NCBI GenBank assembly: GCA_026120185.1
Contig: JANUWF010001622.1
Location: 2,508,501-2,572,500 of the forward strand
Source of the DNA: Voacanga thouarsii
Taxonomy: Eukaryota; Streptophyta; Magnoliopsida; Gentianales; Apocynaceae
Length of the DNA: 64,000 nucleotides
Reading direction: 5' to 3'
Shown: piece after piece, positions 1 to 11,939 of the stretch
How positions within the stretch are numbered: the stretch's first letter is position 1
Layout: every line of letters begins with the position of its first letter
The notes under the pieces: model-generated
Told to the model about the DNA's origin: nothing
The model's database searches: none
Seen by the model: only the letters and a program-made list of their open reading frames with translations
Translations under genes and position numbers: made by a program

Positions 1-1797
1 AACCTCAAAACATTTAATTAACAACACTAAATTTGAGAGTAATTACCCATTACCCATAGGGAGTGATCACTCATCACTCACGGGGAATGATCATCCATCA
101 CTCACGGGATTCTAAAGATGCCTACCAAGTGTTTTCTTACCTAAGAAGAGCTCGTCTATCCAGTCAAATCAATAAAGAACTGTATATCTAACCTATGCGT
201 TACAATAACATAAGGTTACTGTAGAACAAATTATAAGTGTAACATAGTCTCGGCATCAAATGGAACGAAATTTTAATCAATTAAGTAAACAGAATGAGAT
301 TAAAAAGCATTATCCATCAGTGAACTTTTGAATTCAAAAAGGCCAAATGAGGCTAAAACAAAGGATTAAGTCCAAAAGAAGGTTTTCCAAGTAAATTATG
401 GTTAAGTCCAAAAGAAGTAAAGGAAATAAAAAGGAAGCAAGCTTTAGGTATCGTTAGGATCTCAATTAACTCAATCATAGCACCACAATAAAATCATGAG
501 GTAAATGCGCACAAAACAAAATAATCAAATGTACACATATAAATTATGGTAGAACCTTACAAGACTTTTTAAAAAACAGTTAAGCATTTCATCAAACACT
601 TAGTAGGTAAGTAGTTCAAATGACGATTTTCAACAATTAGGATGTTATCACAACATTAAAAATTCAATTTGTTGATCAATCAACTCAAATATGGAAAATA
701 TATAACAGGAAATTCAAAAGTCCGAGGAGATAAATTGATATGAGCCAAGATGCACCAACTTGCTTTCCAATCTCAAGTTGAGTTCAAGAAGAAATTCATG
801 GCATTCATAAAGTGTCCTAACAATTTGCAGCTATCTCAACTTTAAAGAAACAAGTTTTTAGATATTTAACACTCAAATCAAGGAAGTTTATTATAAGGAG
901 TTCAAGTTACCAAGAGAAACATTAGTACAAGAGCTAGACTTTGAAAACTATAGATTAACTTTCTTTTTCTAGAGTTGAGTTGATACTCAAAGCTGTCTAT
1001 TTTTTTGCACATTCTTACCCAATTATGTCTTTCTCAAATTAACCATTTACTCAAAAAGGTTTCTTCAATTTTCTTCTATGTCATGGATTTTTTTTTTTTT
1101 CTTTGCCTATTGAAGCATATAATTAACCAGAATATTTACATGTGAGAGGAAAAAGAGTCATACAAATGCAAAACATTACTTAAAGTATAAGTTATAAATG
1201 TTTATTTTGTTTAGAAATCTTGAAAATATATGAATTCCTTTATCTTCCCATTGCAAGAGATGTACTATTTTCAGCTTTTTCTTAAGCCATAGAGGGAGAC
1301 AAAGTAGGGGGATATAATCTCAAAACAGAACAGAATGAGTTTGAAGCAGAATTCAGGTGCTTTAATCAGCTCTAGACTGGGATTTTATCATTTCCTTTCA
1401 AGAATAAGTCTTTAGTTATGATCATGTCAGACTAAGGAACATTCTGTTAATTCTCAAGTCACTACTCAGATTAAGCAGAAATTCTTCTCAGACATGCAAC
1501 AAATCTTAGGAAACGCCTAAAATATCAGCTGACCCTTCTTATCGGTAATGCAATGGCAACATAAAGTTTCCTGCCTGAATTATATAATTTGCCTAAACTT
1601 ACTGGTTGATAGTATCTTGTGCATATTTATAAGTTTGACTCACATAATGAATCCCAATTTGCCTAAATTTGCTGGTTGAAAGTATCTTGTACATGTAATG
1701 GAAAAATACAACCTTGAAGAACCAGTAATAATAAGGGTAACAAAATTAAAAAGCAAAAATCAATGAAAATTGATGAGACCTTGAAGAACCAGAACAA
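1..1797. other. AT-rich intergenic DNA with short direct repeats
   Basis: I see no convincing gene here. There is a 23-24 bp tandem duplication at 59-106 (unit containing tgatca and catcactcac). A degenerate direct repeat of about 38 bp lies at 1587-1625 and 1659-1697 (atttgcctaaa..tggttga..gtatcttgt), and a smaller one around ccttgaagaaccag at 1712 and 1780. These may belong to the CACTA element that ends at 3546, whose other end is not visible. Confidence 0.5.
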
Positions 1798-2075
1798 TAT
1801 CAGCTCCGGCAGGTGATTGCGATGCTCGAGCTACTGCGGCGGTTTCCAATGGGTCAGTGGATAGAACGAGCTCAAGGTCACGTTGCTACTGTGGTAGATG
1901 TCTCTCGCTACTGTGTTCAGTTAAGGTCGCCGGTGGGTCGGTGGATGGAAGGGATTGGAAGGGATTTGAGAGGGATTAGCTGGATAAAAGGGGAAAGAAG
2001 AAGCTAAGTAGGGAAGACAGAACAGAGAAAGAAGAAGCCAGGTGGGGAAGATAGAACAGAGAAAGAAGGGATTGC
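1798..2075 (-). other. Possible captured exon and short tandem duplication
   Basis: This stretch is GC-richer than its surroundings. On the minus strand a frame reads ..TAAVARASQSPAGADIVLVLQ and is followed by a possible GT donor (GTCTCATC) near 1780. That looks like one exon of a host gene, but I do not recognise the family. A 35-bp near-tandem duplication (gaagaagc..agggaaga.agaacagagaaa) lies at about 1998-2066. The plus-strand 64-codon frame here has no supporting feature. Confidence 0.25.
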
Positions 2076-2079
2076 GAGG

Positions 2080-3546
2080 GAAATTTCTATCACTAATCCC
2101 TCGCTAATAGAGAGGGATTAGCGATGGATACTAAAAATAAAATAAATATAATCCATTGCTAATCCCTCGCAAAATAGCGTGCTATTAGCGAGGTAATTAT
2201 TCAGCTAGGGATTAACAAGGGTCAACCTCAACGGATTTTTTAGTGCCTTTCTGATCCCTCGCTAATTGCGTTGTATTAGAAAGGGATTAGCGACAGATTT
2301 TTAGAATTTCAGATTCCGCTCAAAATTTTCGCTCAAGTTATAAGTTTTGTATCCCTCGCTAATCCCTCTCAAATCCCTCGCTGTTATAATCCGTCACTAA
2401 TCCGTTGTTATTTAGAGTGGATTAGCAACAAATATTACATTTTCCTCAACTTTTTCAATACTCTACTGAGAAAACATATTTATTTCTATCAACACTTAGT
2501 TACTTCCTACTTAGCTACGAATTAAGAGTATGAAATATTTCGCCAGTGAACAATTCTAAATAACCATCATGGTATTTGTTTAGGTTTAATTAACATCGAT
2601 CCTGTTACACTTACTAATATATGAAAAGTTTAATTAGTATTGACGTGTTTTCATATCCCAAAATTGTATTTATTACACTAATCAAATATAATAAAATGTA
2701 ATATATAGAACTTCGATTATACACGTAAACTCTCATAGTAATTAAATATGTGTTCATATTTGCATAATTATACATCGACCATATAATCGATGCATCAAAT
2801 ATATGTGTGTGTGTGTGTGTGTGCGCGCGCGCATATAAAGTGATCAATGTATCATATATATACTACACATGACGAATTTGTAGAGGTATAATGTATGCAT
2901 ATCATTTAATTATAATATATACTTCATAACTTGTTGATGGTAATTACGCATATATTGAATGCAAATACATTGGTTATAATTCAACAAATAATAAAGAATT
3001 AAGTATCTGTAAGGATATTACATAAAAAAATTTACTACACACAAAAGTATCGTGAGAAAAAAATTTGAGAATCCAAAAAATGGGGAATCATTCGCAAATT
3101 CCTTAGAAATTAGTGAGGGATTTGTGATGGAAAATTTCAGCGACGGATTAACAAGGGATTATTAATATCCCTCGCCAATAAAACTCTAATTCGTCGCAAA
3201 TCAGCTAATGAATTGCGACGGAATATTCCGTCGCTATTCCCTCGCAAATTAGCATGGGATTAGCTTGGGTCTAATCACAAATCCAAAGCTAAAAATTTAC
3301 AACGAATATTAAGTAAAAATAAAAAATTCGTCGCAAATCCCTATCAAATTTGTGACGAATTACAATGGGATATTTTGATCCCTCGCTAATTTGAAAGGGA
3401 TACCTGTTAACGTTGATCCATCGCTAATCAGTTAGGGATTAGTGACGGAAAGCCAATGTGTGTGCCTAACTCATTTATCCCTCGCTAATTCCTCGCAGAT
3501 TTAGCGAGGGATTAATCCCTCGCTAATTCCTGCCTTTCTTGTAGTG
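2080..3546. mobile_element. CACTA (En/Spm) transposon end with subterminal repeats
   Basis: The right end at 3546 reads, on the minus strand, CACTACAAGAAAGGCAGGAA, the classic CACTA terminal motif. Inward, dozens of direct and inverted copies of a TCCCTCGCTAAT / ATTAGCGAGGGA motif occur at 2080-2420 and 3100-3540, as expected of the subterminal repeats that bind the transposase. The AT-rich centre (2420-3080, with a TG microsatellite at 2806-2833) has no transposase frame, so this is non-autonomous or only one end of a longer element. No CACTACAAGAAA start is visible on the plus strand upstream, so the other end is lost or outside the window. Confidence 0.75.
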
Positions 3547-3912
3547 TATCTACTAATATATATATGGAATATTATATATAAATCTTTTTATTGCCAATTT
3601 GTAAGCTATGTTCTTTCACTCATATAACTATCTGCTTAGGACAAAAATTAGGATACATTATGGGAAAATCAAACTTCCATCGAAGAGAAGGAAATGAAAG
3701 GTTTTCATAAAAATTTTTGTAGAATCGAGAATATTTTATCTATGAGCCTATTAATATTTGTGATTTAAGTATTCCTTTAGATAGATATACCTTATTATTA
3801 GAAATATTAAGGCCAGTTTTTAGTGGTAAATCTTTAATATATTTATCAAGAAAGGAAGTGTGTCTACATAAATAAGAACTTGTCTACTATTTATATAAGT
3901 TACAAAATATTC

Positions 3913-4018
<106 letters not shown>

Positions 4019-4072
4019 GGAGTTGCGAAAGTCTCCTATTATGACATATGGCACTCTCCTGGATTGACATGT

Positions 4073-4292
4073 GACACTGTGAATTTAAATTTTTTTTTAA
4101 AGAAATATGAAGGTTATCTGAATCTGAAAAGTCAGATTTACATAATTAAGATTTAGATAATTCAAATAAATTTAGATAAATTGGCACTGTGAATTTAATT
4201 TTAAAAAAAAAGAAATATGAAGGTTATCTGAATTTGAAAAGTCAGATTTAGATCATTAAGATTTAGATAATTCAAATGAATTTAGATAAATT
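4073..4292. repeat. Tandem duplication, ~110-bp unit, two copies
   Basis: Two adjacent copies start at g(a/g)cactgtgaattta and share gaaatatgaaggttatctga and gatttagataattcaaat. The copies begin near 4073 and 4183. They lie inside the Helitron and encode nothing recognisable. Confidence 0.8.
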
Positions 4293-4574
4293 GTTTAATA
4301 AAATTTATTTATTTATCTCTTTATTAAATACCTCTTTAGTTTTAGACCATTCAGATGAATTCAGATGAATTTTTTTTTATAAAACTTATCTTTTTATCTC
4401 TTTATTAAATACCCCTTAGCCATAAGAATAAGTAGCAGCAACACCATTCGGGCAAGAATGGGGCTGATTAGATTTATATGATTTATTGGTCTATGCATCT
4501 TTCTTATTACTTTTTTGTATCCCCTTGTTCTTCGGATACAAGTCGATCCTTCTACGGGCAAATCTCAATCATAT

Positions 4575-4696
4575 AAAAGTAATCTACGGTCAACAATACA
4601 ACTCCAGCCAAATCAATGAAGTCCAAAGATCTTTGCTTCCATGTTTCTTCTTACGTTTATCTGCTGGAGTTGTATTGTTGATTGCAGATTACTTTT
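4575..4696 (+). ncRNA. Candidate pre-miRNA-like hairpin (34-bp stem, 54-nt loop)
   Basis: The arms 4575-4608 and 4663-4696 are inverted copies differing at three positions. As plus-strand RNA they give 31 Watson-Crick pairs, two G:U wobbles and one A.C mismatch. Weaker pairing continues outward (gcaaatc..atcat against atccaaatc..gattttgc). Length, stem quality and loop fit a plant MIRNA-like or fold-back siRNA precursor. I do not recognise either arm as a known miRNA. It lies in the Helitron just upstream of the NAP1 fragment, so it could instead be a simple inverted repeat made when the element captured DNA. Confidence 0.35.
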
Positions 4697-4716
4697 GATT
4701 TGGATGGCTGATTTTG

Positions 4717-5360
4717 CTCTATGAATTGTAGAGATATGAAATAGTCAATGGCGTCATTGAAGTTGAAGGGATTGCTAAAATTGTGAAGGAGGAAGGAGCA
4801 GAAGGTGACATATGCTTATTTTCTGATTTTCTGATATCTTCATTTGACCTTCTTCTTTTTGGCCTCTTTCTGCATGCATATGTTTGTATGCTTGCCATAT
4901 GTGTGGCTAGTTTTCTTTCTGTTTCCTTCTGATAGTTTTTGCCTAAGATTTTGTTTGATATTAACTTGGGAATTTTATCTCAGAGAAATGTGTGCCCAAT
5001 TTCTGGCTAATGGCCCTAAAGACTAATGAAATTCTAGCCGAAGAGGTTGATAAATTGATATTTCATATTTTAATTTTCTGTCTTTTTTTCTTCTTCGTAC
5101 ATTACAATAATTGCTTTCTTGTTCGTGTAGATTTCAGAACATGATGAAGAGGCTCTGAAGTATCTTAAAGATATCAAGTAGTGTAGGATTGATGATCCTC
5201 GGGGCTTCAAGTTGCAATTCTTCTTTGATAAATATTATTCTATATTTATACATTTCATCCCCTCTAAAACCCATAAGGAGGAGTCGACTTTTGAAACATG
5301 TTCTAAGAATTTTATGTTGCAGAAATATCCATCGTGCGAGATTCATTGGGCAGCACTATA
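4717..5360 (+). pseudogene. NAP1 (nucleosome assembly protein 1) fragment with introns, broken
   Basis: NAP1 is a histone H2A/H2B chaperone. Three pieces match its conserved core. Exon A, 4717-4804, reads LYE..RYEIVNGVIEVEG, with a K-to-stop change (tag 4729-4731). Exon B, 4984-5045, reads EKCVPNFWLMALKTNE and ILAEEV. Exon C starts at 5131 and reads ISEHDEEALKYLKDIK, then stop (tag 5179-5181) where NAP1 has Trp, then CRIDDPRGFKLQFFFD; similarity fades after about 5245. Introns at 4805-4983 and 5046-5130 keep GT/AG ends and correct phase, so this is a genomic capture and not a processed copy. The N-terminal half and acidic tail are missing. It lies inside a Helitron, which explains the truncated edges. 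Confidence 0.8.
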
Positions 5361-5439
5361 AGTGTTAAAATTTAGTTTATGTTTTCAAACTTTAGTTTTT
5401 TTCCTTTGGAGAAAAAGGAGAAAAAAAGGAAATTTTTGT

Positions 5440-5550
5440 GGTAATATTGCAGAAAGGCGTTTGGTTAGTTCAGTTGTATGTGATGGGGGAAAGCAGGTAG
5501 ACCTTGCAATGGAGTTTTTAGCAATTGCAAGTGGGATCCGGAAAGAATGA
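5440..5550 (+). pseudogene. Possible second captured exon in the Helitron
   Basis: After an AG acceptor-like site (tattgcag, ending near 5452) an open frame reads ERRLVSSVVCDGGKQVDLAM, then EFLAIASGIRKE and stop. The composition looks like real coding sequence, but I do not recognise the family. It lies between the NAP1 fragment and the Helitron 3' end, so it may be a second captured host fragment. Confidence 0.3.
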
Positions 5551-5760
5551 ATCAGTGTGCAAATCTTCACGCCTCTGCCTTATAACTCCCACTACTACCT
5601 ACCATCCTTCCACTCTCATTTCTCAAGAAGTGGTGGGGCTATACAGAAATTGGCGATTGAATGTTGGAATTTGAGCTATTAGAGTTATCTTCTTATCTGA
5701 ATTGTTTTCGAATGTAAGGAAATTAAGATTACGCCGTGTAACGCACGAGTACCAATCTAG

Positions 5761-6902
5761 TTATATATAATTATATATGTGTGTGTGTGTCAGATATAGG
5801 TGCTAATGAAAATTACATTAATAAGCAGTTGTATTTAAATCTATAAAAATATAAACTCGACTTATGCTAAACCCTTCTTGATTTTTTTCAATCAGGCACA
5901 GCTCAGTGTGGTATGTGTGTGTGTAATATAATAATTGGTTGAAAAATCTAATTCTTTTTAGGACAACGTTTTAAGACTAAATTGTGCATTTTATTTATTA
6001 TGACTAAAATGCATATTAAGATTATGATTGGTCAACATCATAGAGGTTGTTCAATTTTATTTTAGATTAAGATTTGAGAATTATTAACATGTATTTTCAA
6101 ATATGTGGATGATAATATTTTTTTTGTGAAAATGTTCAAAAATATCCAAAAATTGAATTGGAACCGTCTTTATCCCGTTAAAATTGAAGATCCGAATATT
6201 CGCTTGGAAATTTCAGAATAAAACGGAGATTTTGGTACTATGATTTGAGACTAATACTAAGAATATGATATAATCGAAATTTCAAGATAATATTAAATAT
6301 TTCTAAATCTCCAAACCGTCTTAAATAGTTAACACCCCTCCTTTTTCTTTCAATTAGTAAAACTTTCCATTTTTTTTTTTTAAAAGAAGGGTATCCAAAT
6401 AAATGCACGCGCGAAAGCGGAATATTTCAGTCAGAACAAAAATAACCCGAGTAACGCCCCAGCAAGAGTCTAACTAAGTCCCAGCCCAAGATTGTCAGTA
6501 AAAGAACACACGTAACGGCCCCTGAAAAGTCATCGACAAGAAACCCAAGTAACGGCCCATGAAGCTTCTAATTTGGATCCTAGCCCAAAATCATCAATGA
6601 AGTTGAATATTTGTTCACAGCTACGCTTCTGCTTTAAAATATTTGATAGTATATTTTAAAATTATTTGTCATTTTATAAAAGTAATGATATATTTATTAT
6701 TTTCTTCATAATTATATTATTAAAATTTATTATTTCAATAAATTATAATATTAATTAATTTTTAAAATTTAATATTATTTTATAATTTACAATGAGGATA
6801 TCTATATTTTTAAAAAATATGTTATAACTTTTTTAATATTTGTCATTGGTATAATAGTGATAGATATTTTAAAATAAAAAAAATGAATTTATTAACATGT
6901 AA
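5761..6902. other. AT-rich intergenic DNA
   Basis: There is no open frame of note. A short (TG)n lies at 5778-5790. A GC-richer patch at 6405-6600 carries repeated taacg(g)ccc / agcccaa motifs but no gene I can name. Confidence 0.5.
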
Positions 6903-7240
6903 CCTAAGGTTACGTTTGGATTGAGGAAAATAAGAAGATAGAAAATGAGAATAGTTAGAGGAAAAGGGAAGGAAAGAAGAGAAGTAAATGATGGAATACT
7001 TTTTGTGCTTAAATAATTGATAGAAATGAGAAAGAAATAAGATATTAACATACATCTTTGCTCATTATTTTGATGTCAATATAAATGTCAAAATAGGAAT
7101 ATAATAGTTAATTAAAAAATATTCATTTTACTGAAATTAAACTGAACATTTTTTAACTTAATAAAAACCTTTCATTCTCCTCTTTTTCCATTTTTTTTTC
7201 CTTTTTCACAAGTAAAAATCAATCCAAACACTCTAATTTG
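6903..7240. mobile_element. Fold-back MITE with GTTTGGATTGAGG-type ends
   Basis: Left end ggttacgtttggattgagga (6907-6926) faces right end caatccaaacactct (7220-7234). Inside, a purine-rich left part faces a pyrimidine-rich right part. There is no coding capacity. The ends resemble PIF/Harbinger (Tourist-like) MITE termini and the similar elements at 24851-25346 and 27031-27300. No clean target duplication could be read. Confidence 0.5.
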
Positions 7241-7319
7241 TTTTCTTTCCTACCTTTTCCTTCCAAATCATTGTATTCAAACATATTCTTTTCCCTTCCA
7301 CATTATTCCATTCAAACAT

Positions 7320-7488
7320 GGAAAATTCTTAAGTGCATCGATGCACGTGCACCGAGTGCTTTAAATACTTGTACAACTCTTAATAGAAGTTGTATAATAA
7401 ATTTTATATATAACATTATCAGCCAATAATACAAGCATTCAAAGCTCCCGGTGCACATGCGCCGGATGCACCTAAGAATTTCCCAACA
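7320..7488. mobile_element. Small MITE with ~42-bp terminal inverted repeats
   Basis: The left arm ggaaaattcttaagtgcatc and onward (7320-7361) is inverted at 7446-7488, which ends gcacctaagaatttcc. The arms share GTGCAC and GTGCATC motifs. The centre of about 85 bp is AT-rich. It has no gene, and the superfamily is not determined. Confidence 0.6.
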
Positions 7489-7602
7489 AACATAATCTCA
7501 CAAACTTTTAAGTCAATATTTGAATCCTTGTGAGGTATTCAAGACTAAACGATACATCCTTCAACTTAATTTTTTATAAATAAACTCGAATTAATAGTAA
7601 TA

Positions 7603-7969
7603 TGTTATAAAATTAGGGTAGTGTTAGAATAAAATCTACACACTACACACTAAGAAAATTCTAACTATTCTTTGCACAAAAATTTCTCTTCAAACTTCTC
7701 TCTTTCTTTCTCTCACAATTCTTTCTCTAATCTTTCTTTCACTAATCTTTCTTTCACAAAATGATGGTGTATTACAAGCTTAGAGAATAGCTCTATTTAT
7801 AGAGCTCTAATTAGTGAAATACATCATGGCATACATCATCTTCAACTAATCTCAATTAATGATGTCTCCACTAAATGGTGGACATCCATAAAAATCTTCT
7901 AATAATTCACATAAATCCATAATTAGTGGAGCCTCCATTAATTAACAGAGATTCCAATAATTCATAACA
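7603..7969 (-). repeat. 3' LTR of the Copia element
   Basis: On the minus strand the LTR begins TGTTATGAATTATTGG and ends CTAATTTTATAACA, giving the canonical TG..CA ends. It is 367 bp, the same length as the partner at 12547-12913. It contains a pyrimidine-rich stretch (ctttctttctctcac..). The polypurine tract abuts at 7970-7978. Confidence 0.95.
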
Positions 7970-8093
7970 CTCCCCCTTGGATGTCCATCCATACATAAAG
8001 AATATGCCTCGTTAAAACCTTACTAGATAAAAACCCAGTGGGAAAAAAAATCTAGTGAAGGAAAAATAGTACACTATTCTATATGTTTGTTTA

Positions 8094-10250
8094 TTACTCC
8101 CCCTGATAAGATGATTCCTTTAAATCTTTAAACCGACGCATACCGATTTTATTTCTCAACTTCTCAAATGTTGCAGTCGGTAAAGTCTTCGTGAAAATAT
8201 CTGCGAGGTTGTCACATGACCGAATTTGTAGCACATCAATTTCACATTTCTTCTGGAGTTCATGAGTAAAGAAGAATTTTGGTGAAATATGTTTTGTCCG
8301 ATCTCCTTTAATATATCCTCCTCGTAATTGAGCTATGCAAGCTGCATTGTCTTCATAAAGAGGAGTTGGAATATCTTTGATTGATGATAATCCACAACTT
8401 TCTCGGATATAATGAATCATGGATCTTAGCCATACACATTCTCGACTTGCTTCATGAATGGCTATAATTTCAGCATAATTTGAAGAAGTAGCTGCTATAG
8501 ATTGTTTCGTAAAACGCCATGATATAGCAGTATTTCCACATGTAAATAGATAGCCCGTTTGAGAACGTGCTTTATGTGGATCAGATAAATAACCAGCATC
8601 TGCATAACCAATCAATGTTGGACTGGTTTTATTTGAATAAAATAATCCGAGATCAATTGTACCTTGGAGATATCGAAGGACTTGTTTAATTCCATTCCAA
8701 TGTCGTCGTGTTGGTGAAGAACTAAATCTTGCTAATAAATTGACAGCAAAAGTAATATCGAGGTCGTGTATTATTAGCAAGATACATCAATGCACCAATT
8801 GCACTTGAGATATGGTACTTCAGGACCAAGGAGTTCTTCATCATTTTCTTGAGGTCGGAAAGGATCTTTATCCACATTTAATGATCGGACGATCATTGGA
8901 ATACTCAATGGATGTGCTTTGTCCATATAAAATCTTTTTAGCACTTTTCTTTGTATATGTTGATTGATGAATAAATGTTCCACTCTCCAGGATGTTCAAT
9001 TTGTAAACCAAGGCAAAATTTGGTTTTACCAAAATCCTTGATTTCGAATTCTCTTTTTAAATAATCAATTGTTTCTTGGAGCTCTTCGGGAGTTCCAATA
9101 AGATTAATATCATCAACATATATAGCTAATATCACAAATTTAGAACCGATTTCTTAATAAAAACACATGGACATACCTGGTCATTTTTAAATCCCGTTTT
9201 CAATAAATATTCACTAAGACGTGTGAACCACATGCGCCCAGATTGCTTCAGGCCATATAATGATTTATGCAACTTGATGGAGTAATTTTCACGAGGATAA
9301 TGTTTATATGCTTCGGGCATATGAAATCCTTCGAGGATTTTCATGTAAACATCATTTTCTAAATTTCCATACAAGTAAGCGAGTGACAACATCTAATATG
9401 CGCATATCTATCTTTTCATGTCTTGCCAAACTGATAAGATATCGAAGTGTAATAGCATCAACAACAGGAGAATAAGTTTCATCATAATCAATACCTGGTC
9501 TTTGTGAAAAACCTTGGGCTACTAATCGCACTTTATATCGAACGATTTCACTCTTTTCATTGCGCTTTCGCACAAATATCCATTTGTAGCCAACGGGTTT
9601 TACACCTTACGGTGTTCGGACTGCGGTCCGAAAACTTCACGTTTTGTCGGTGCATTTAACTCCGATTGAATCGCATCTTTCCATTGCAGCCAATCTTTTC
9701 TATGCCGACATTCATCAATCGATATTGGTTCGGGATCATCATTATCCTGTGTAACATCAAGAGATATATTGTATGCAAATATATTATCAATAACAGTTTC
9801 TATCCGATTCCAACTTCTACCGGAAGTGGTATAATTGATAGAAATTTCAGTGTTACTTTCATCAACTTCTAGTTCTTTGTCATCAGTTCTCTCTTGGTCT
9901 TTATCATTCTTTTCTTCAATATGATCTTCTGGATCAGTTAATCCTATTTTCTTCCGAGGATTTTTATCTTTAGAACCAAGAGGTCGGCTATGCTTCTGGC
10001 ATGCTTTTGGCTCAGCAACTATATGTAAAATCTTTTGTTCTATTGGAACTTCAATTAGAATAGGAGCATTTATAGCTGGCATATGCGATTTTGTTACTCT
10101 TCTAGAGTCAACAAAAGCGTCTGGCATTTGATTTGCAATGCTTTACAAATGAATTATCTTTTGAACTTCAAATTCACACGCGCTTGTATGCGGATCAAGA
10201 TAATTTAATGATGTTGTCCAATCACGATCTTTCTTGTACTGTTTCTATTC
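8094..10250 (-). pseudogene. Copia pol remnant: linker, reverse transcriptase, RNase H
   Basis: Read on the minus strand, several overlapping frames together cover the end of a Copia polyprotein. 10250-9600 is the low-complexity linker after integrase (..MPDAFVDSRRVTKSH..). 9573-9352 and 9392-9132 are reverse transcriptase (RLVAQGFSQRPGIDYDETYS; YLYGNLENDVYMKILEGF). 9135-8938 holds the catalytic YVDD (9109-9120). 8780-8094 is RNase H (YADAGYL; GNTAISWRFTKQSIAATSSN; YAEIIAIHEASRECVWLR). Frame breaks near 9590, 9390, 9135, 8960 and 8780 show that it cannot make an intact protein. Gag C-terminus, protease and integrase core are absent, replaced by the RKD insert. It ends near the 3' LTR in the normal Copia arrangement. 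Confidence 0.9.
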
Positions 10251-10299
10251 TCCCCCTAATTTAGGGAATAATGATTTCACAAGAGAATAAGAAAAGAAA

Positions 10300-11872
10300 T
10301 ATAAGAAAATGATGACAAGTAGGAAATGCCAAGAAAAATATCTCCTTTTTTTTTTCACTCTTCCCGGTACCGACTTTTCCTCTTCCTCTCTTGTCTTTTC
10401 TTCTCCTCCGACCCTCTACCTACCATCTACCTCTTCTTCTTCCTCATACAGATATATATATATGTATCGATATATATATCAGTTATCAGTCATTAGTAAA
10501 CATAAAAAACAAAAATCACAAAGCAGATATGGAGACTCGTAATTCATTTGAGGCATGGTCAAATTTTGACTTAGTTTACGCAGCGAGATGTTGATGTATT
10601 TTCATTTCCAAATCAACCGCTTACGCCTAATTCGAACACGAGAAGATTTTGATATGTTTTCCTTTTCAAACCAACCACTTCCTCCTAATTTCGGGTGAGA
10701 TACCTTTGATGGCTTCCATTTGTTTTTAGTGTGCTTGATAATGAAATTAAACTCTCTTTTGATTTGTTTTTGATGTAAATCGGTGGAAGTTTTGAACATA
10801 CTTGCTTTGGACCAAGTTGATCTACCCCTACAAGAGACTGCTTTTGATACTGTTCCTCTTGATGCTATTCCTTTGAATGAGGATATGCTTGTGCATGATC
10901 CATTCTATTCTCTAATGGATTTTGAGCAAAGTCAGAATATGTTTCCAGGTTATTATACATTTAAACATGGATTTTGAATGGTATTACCTTTACTGATATT
11001 ATTTTATTTTTCTAGGAGAAATAATGAGTGGTCTTGACAACGAAGTCGGAGTAAGTACTCATGAAATGCATAATATCGAAGTTCAAGATATTATTGTAGA
11101 CAAAATTCTTGGGGAGAAGAAGATGATTAAGAGGCAGAGAGAAAAGAAGGGCAATAACTCCCAGACACTATCAAGAGAAACAATTTCGTAATACTTTTAC
11201 CTACCAATCAAGAGCGCAGCCAAAGAATTGAATATTGGCATAACTTTGTCTCAAGAAAAGATGTAGGGAGTTAGGAATTCGTCGATGGCCTCACAGGAAG
11301 TTGGTGAGCTTGGAGACCATAATTAAGAGTGTTCAGGTTCTCTCTCATACATACTTATAATTTGCAAGTATGAAACTATGAAAGATTTATAAATAAATAA
11401 CCGATGATATCATTTCGATTTACAGGAGATGCAAAATAAAGAAGAAGGAGGACATATGGCTGAGAAGAAGTTGAAAGAAGCCATTGCGATACTTGGAATG
11501 TGAAAAACGAGTTGGTGGAAGAAAGTCCTAATACGCGAGTTAGAGGACCAAACACAGAAATTGAGACAAGCATGCTTCAAAGCCAAATATAATAAGAAAT
11601 ATAATAAACTTAAGGAGATCATAAAATCTCAAGACTCATTTCGCAGTAATTTTACGGCTAATTCTGCTGCTAGTCTCGATGCTGGCTCAAAGGGGAAAGA
11701 AAAGGAGGAGGATGTTGAAAAAGAGGAGCTGAAGTCCATAATTACTAATTGTTTGTCGTCCTCTAATGTAAATATTGAAAAAGAACAATTACAAACCTTC
11801 ATCTTACATTTGTCAGCTCAATTACAAAAGAGCAACTATAAGCATGTATCATCAAGTTCATATGAACACTAG
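10300..11872 (+). pseudogene. RKD: RKD (RWP-RK) transcription-factor gene captured antisense in Copia, broken
   Basis: RKD proteins are plant RWP-RK transcription factors acting in egg-cell and embryo identity. A plus-strand frame starts METRNSFEAWSNFDLVY (10529). A candidate exon at 10783-10950 is acidic (..PLDAIPLNEDMLVHDPFYSL..). The RWP-RK exon is 11016-11336: SRETIS, stop, YFYLPIKSAAKELNIGITL, frameshift, KKRCRELGIRRWPHRKLVSL; RWPHRK is at 11283-11300. Exon 11426-11872 has the typical tail AEKKLKEAIAIL..ELEDQTQKLRQACFKAKY. The intron 11337-11425 keeps GT/AG ends. Lesions: taa at 11189-11191, a one-base shift near 11249, and at least one more shift plus a stop near 11495-11545. Lying antisense to the retroelement transcript explains why introns were not spliced out. 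The N-terminal exon boundaries are uncertain. Confidence 0.85.
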
Positions 11873-11939
11873 TGATATGAATAAAAGATGTGATGCTTAT
11901 TATTAATGGAAATATCTTTTTCCCTTATTATCTTTTCTG

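Noticed and set aside
1813..2007. 64-codon plus-strand frame as a gene
   Set aside because: No homology, no splice context, lies at the edge of a CACTA element, and the minus strand looks more coding-like.
2614..2847. 77-codon minus-strand frame with THTHTH
   Set aside because: Comes from the TG microsatellite in AT-rich transposon interior.
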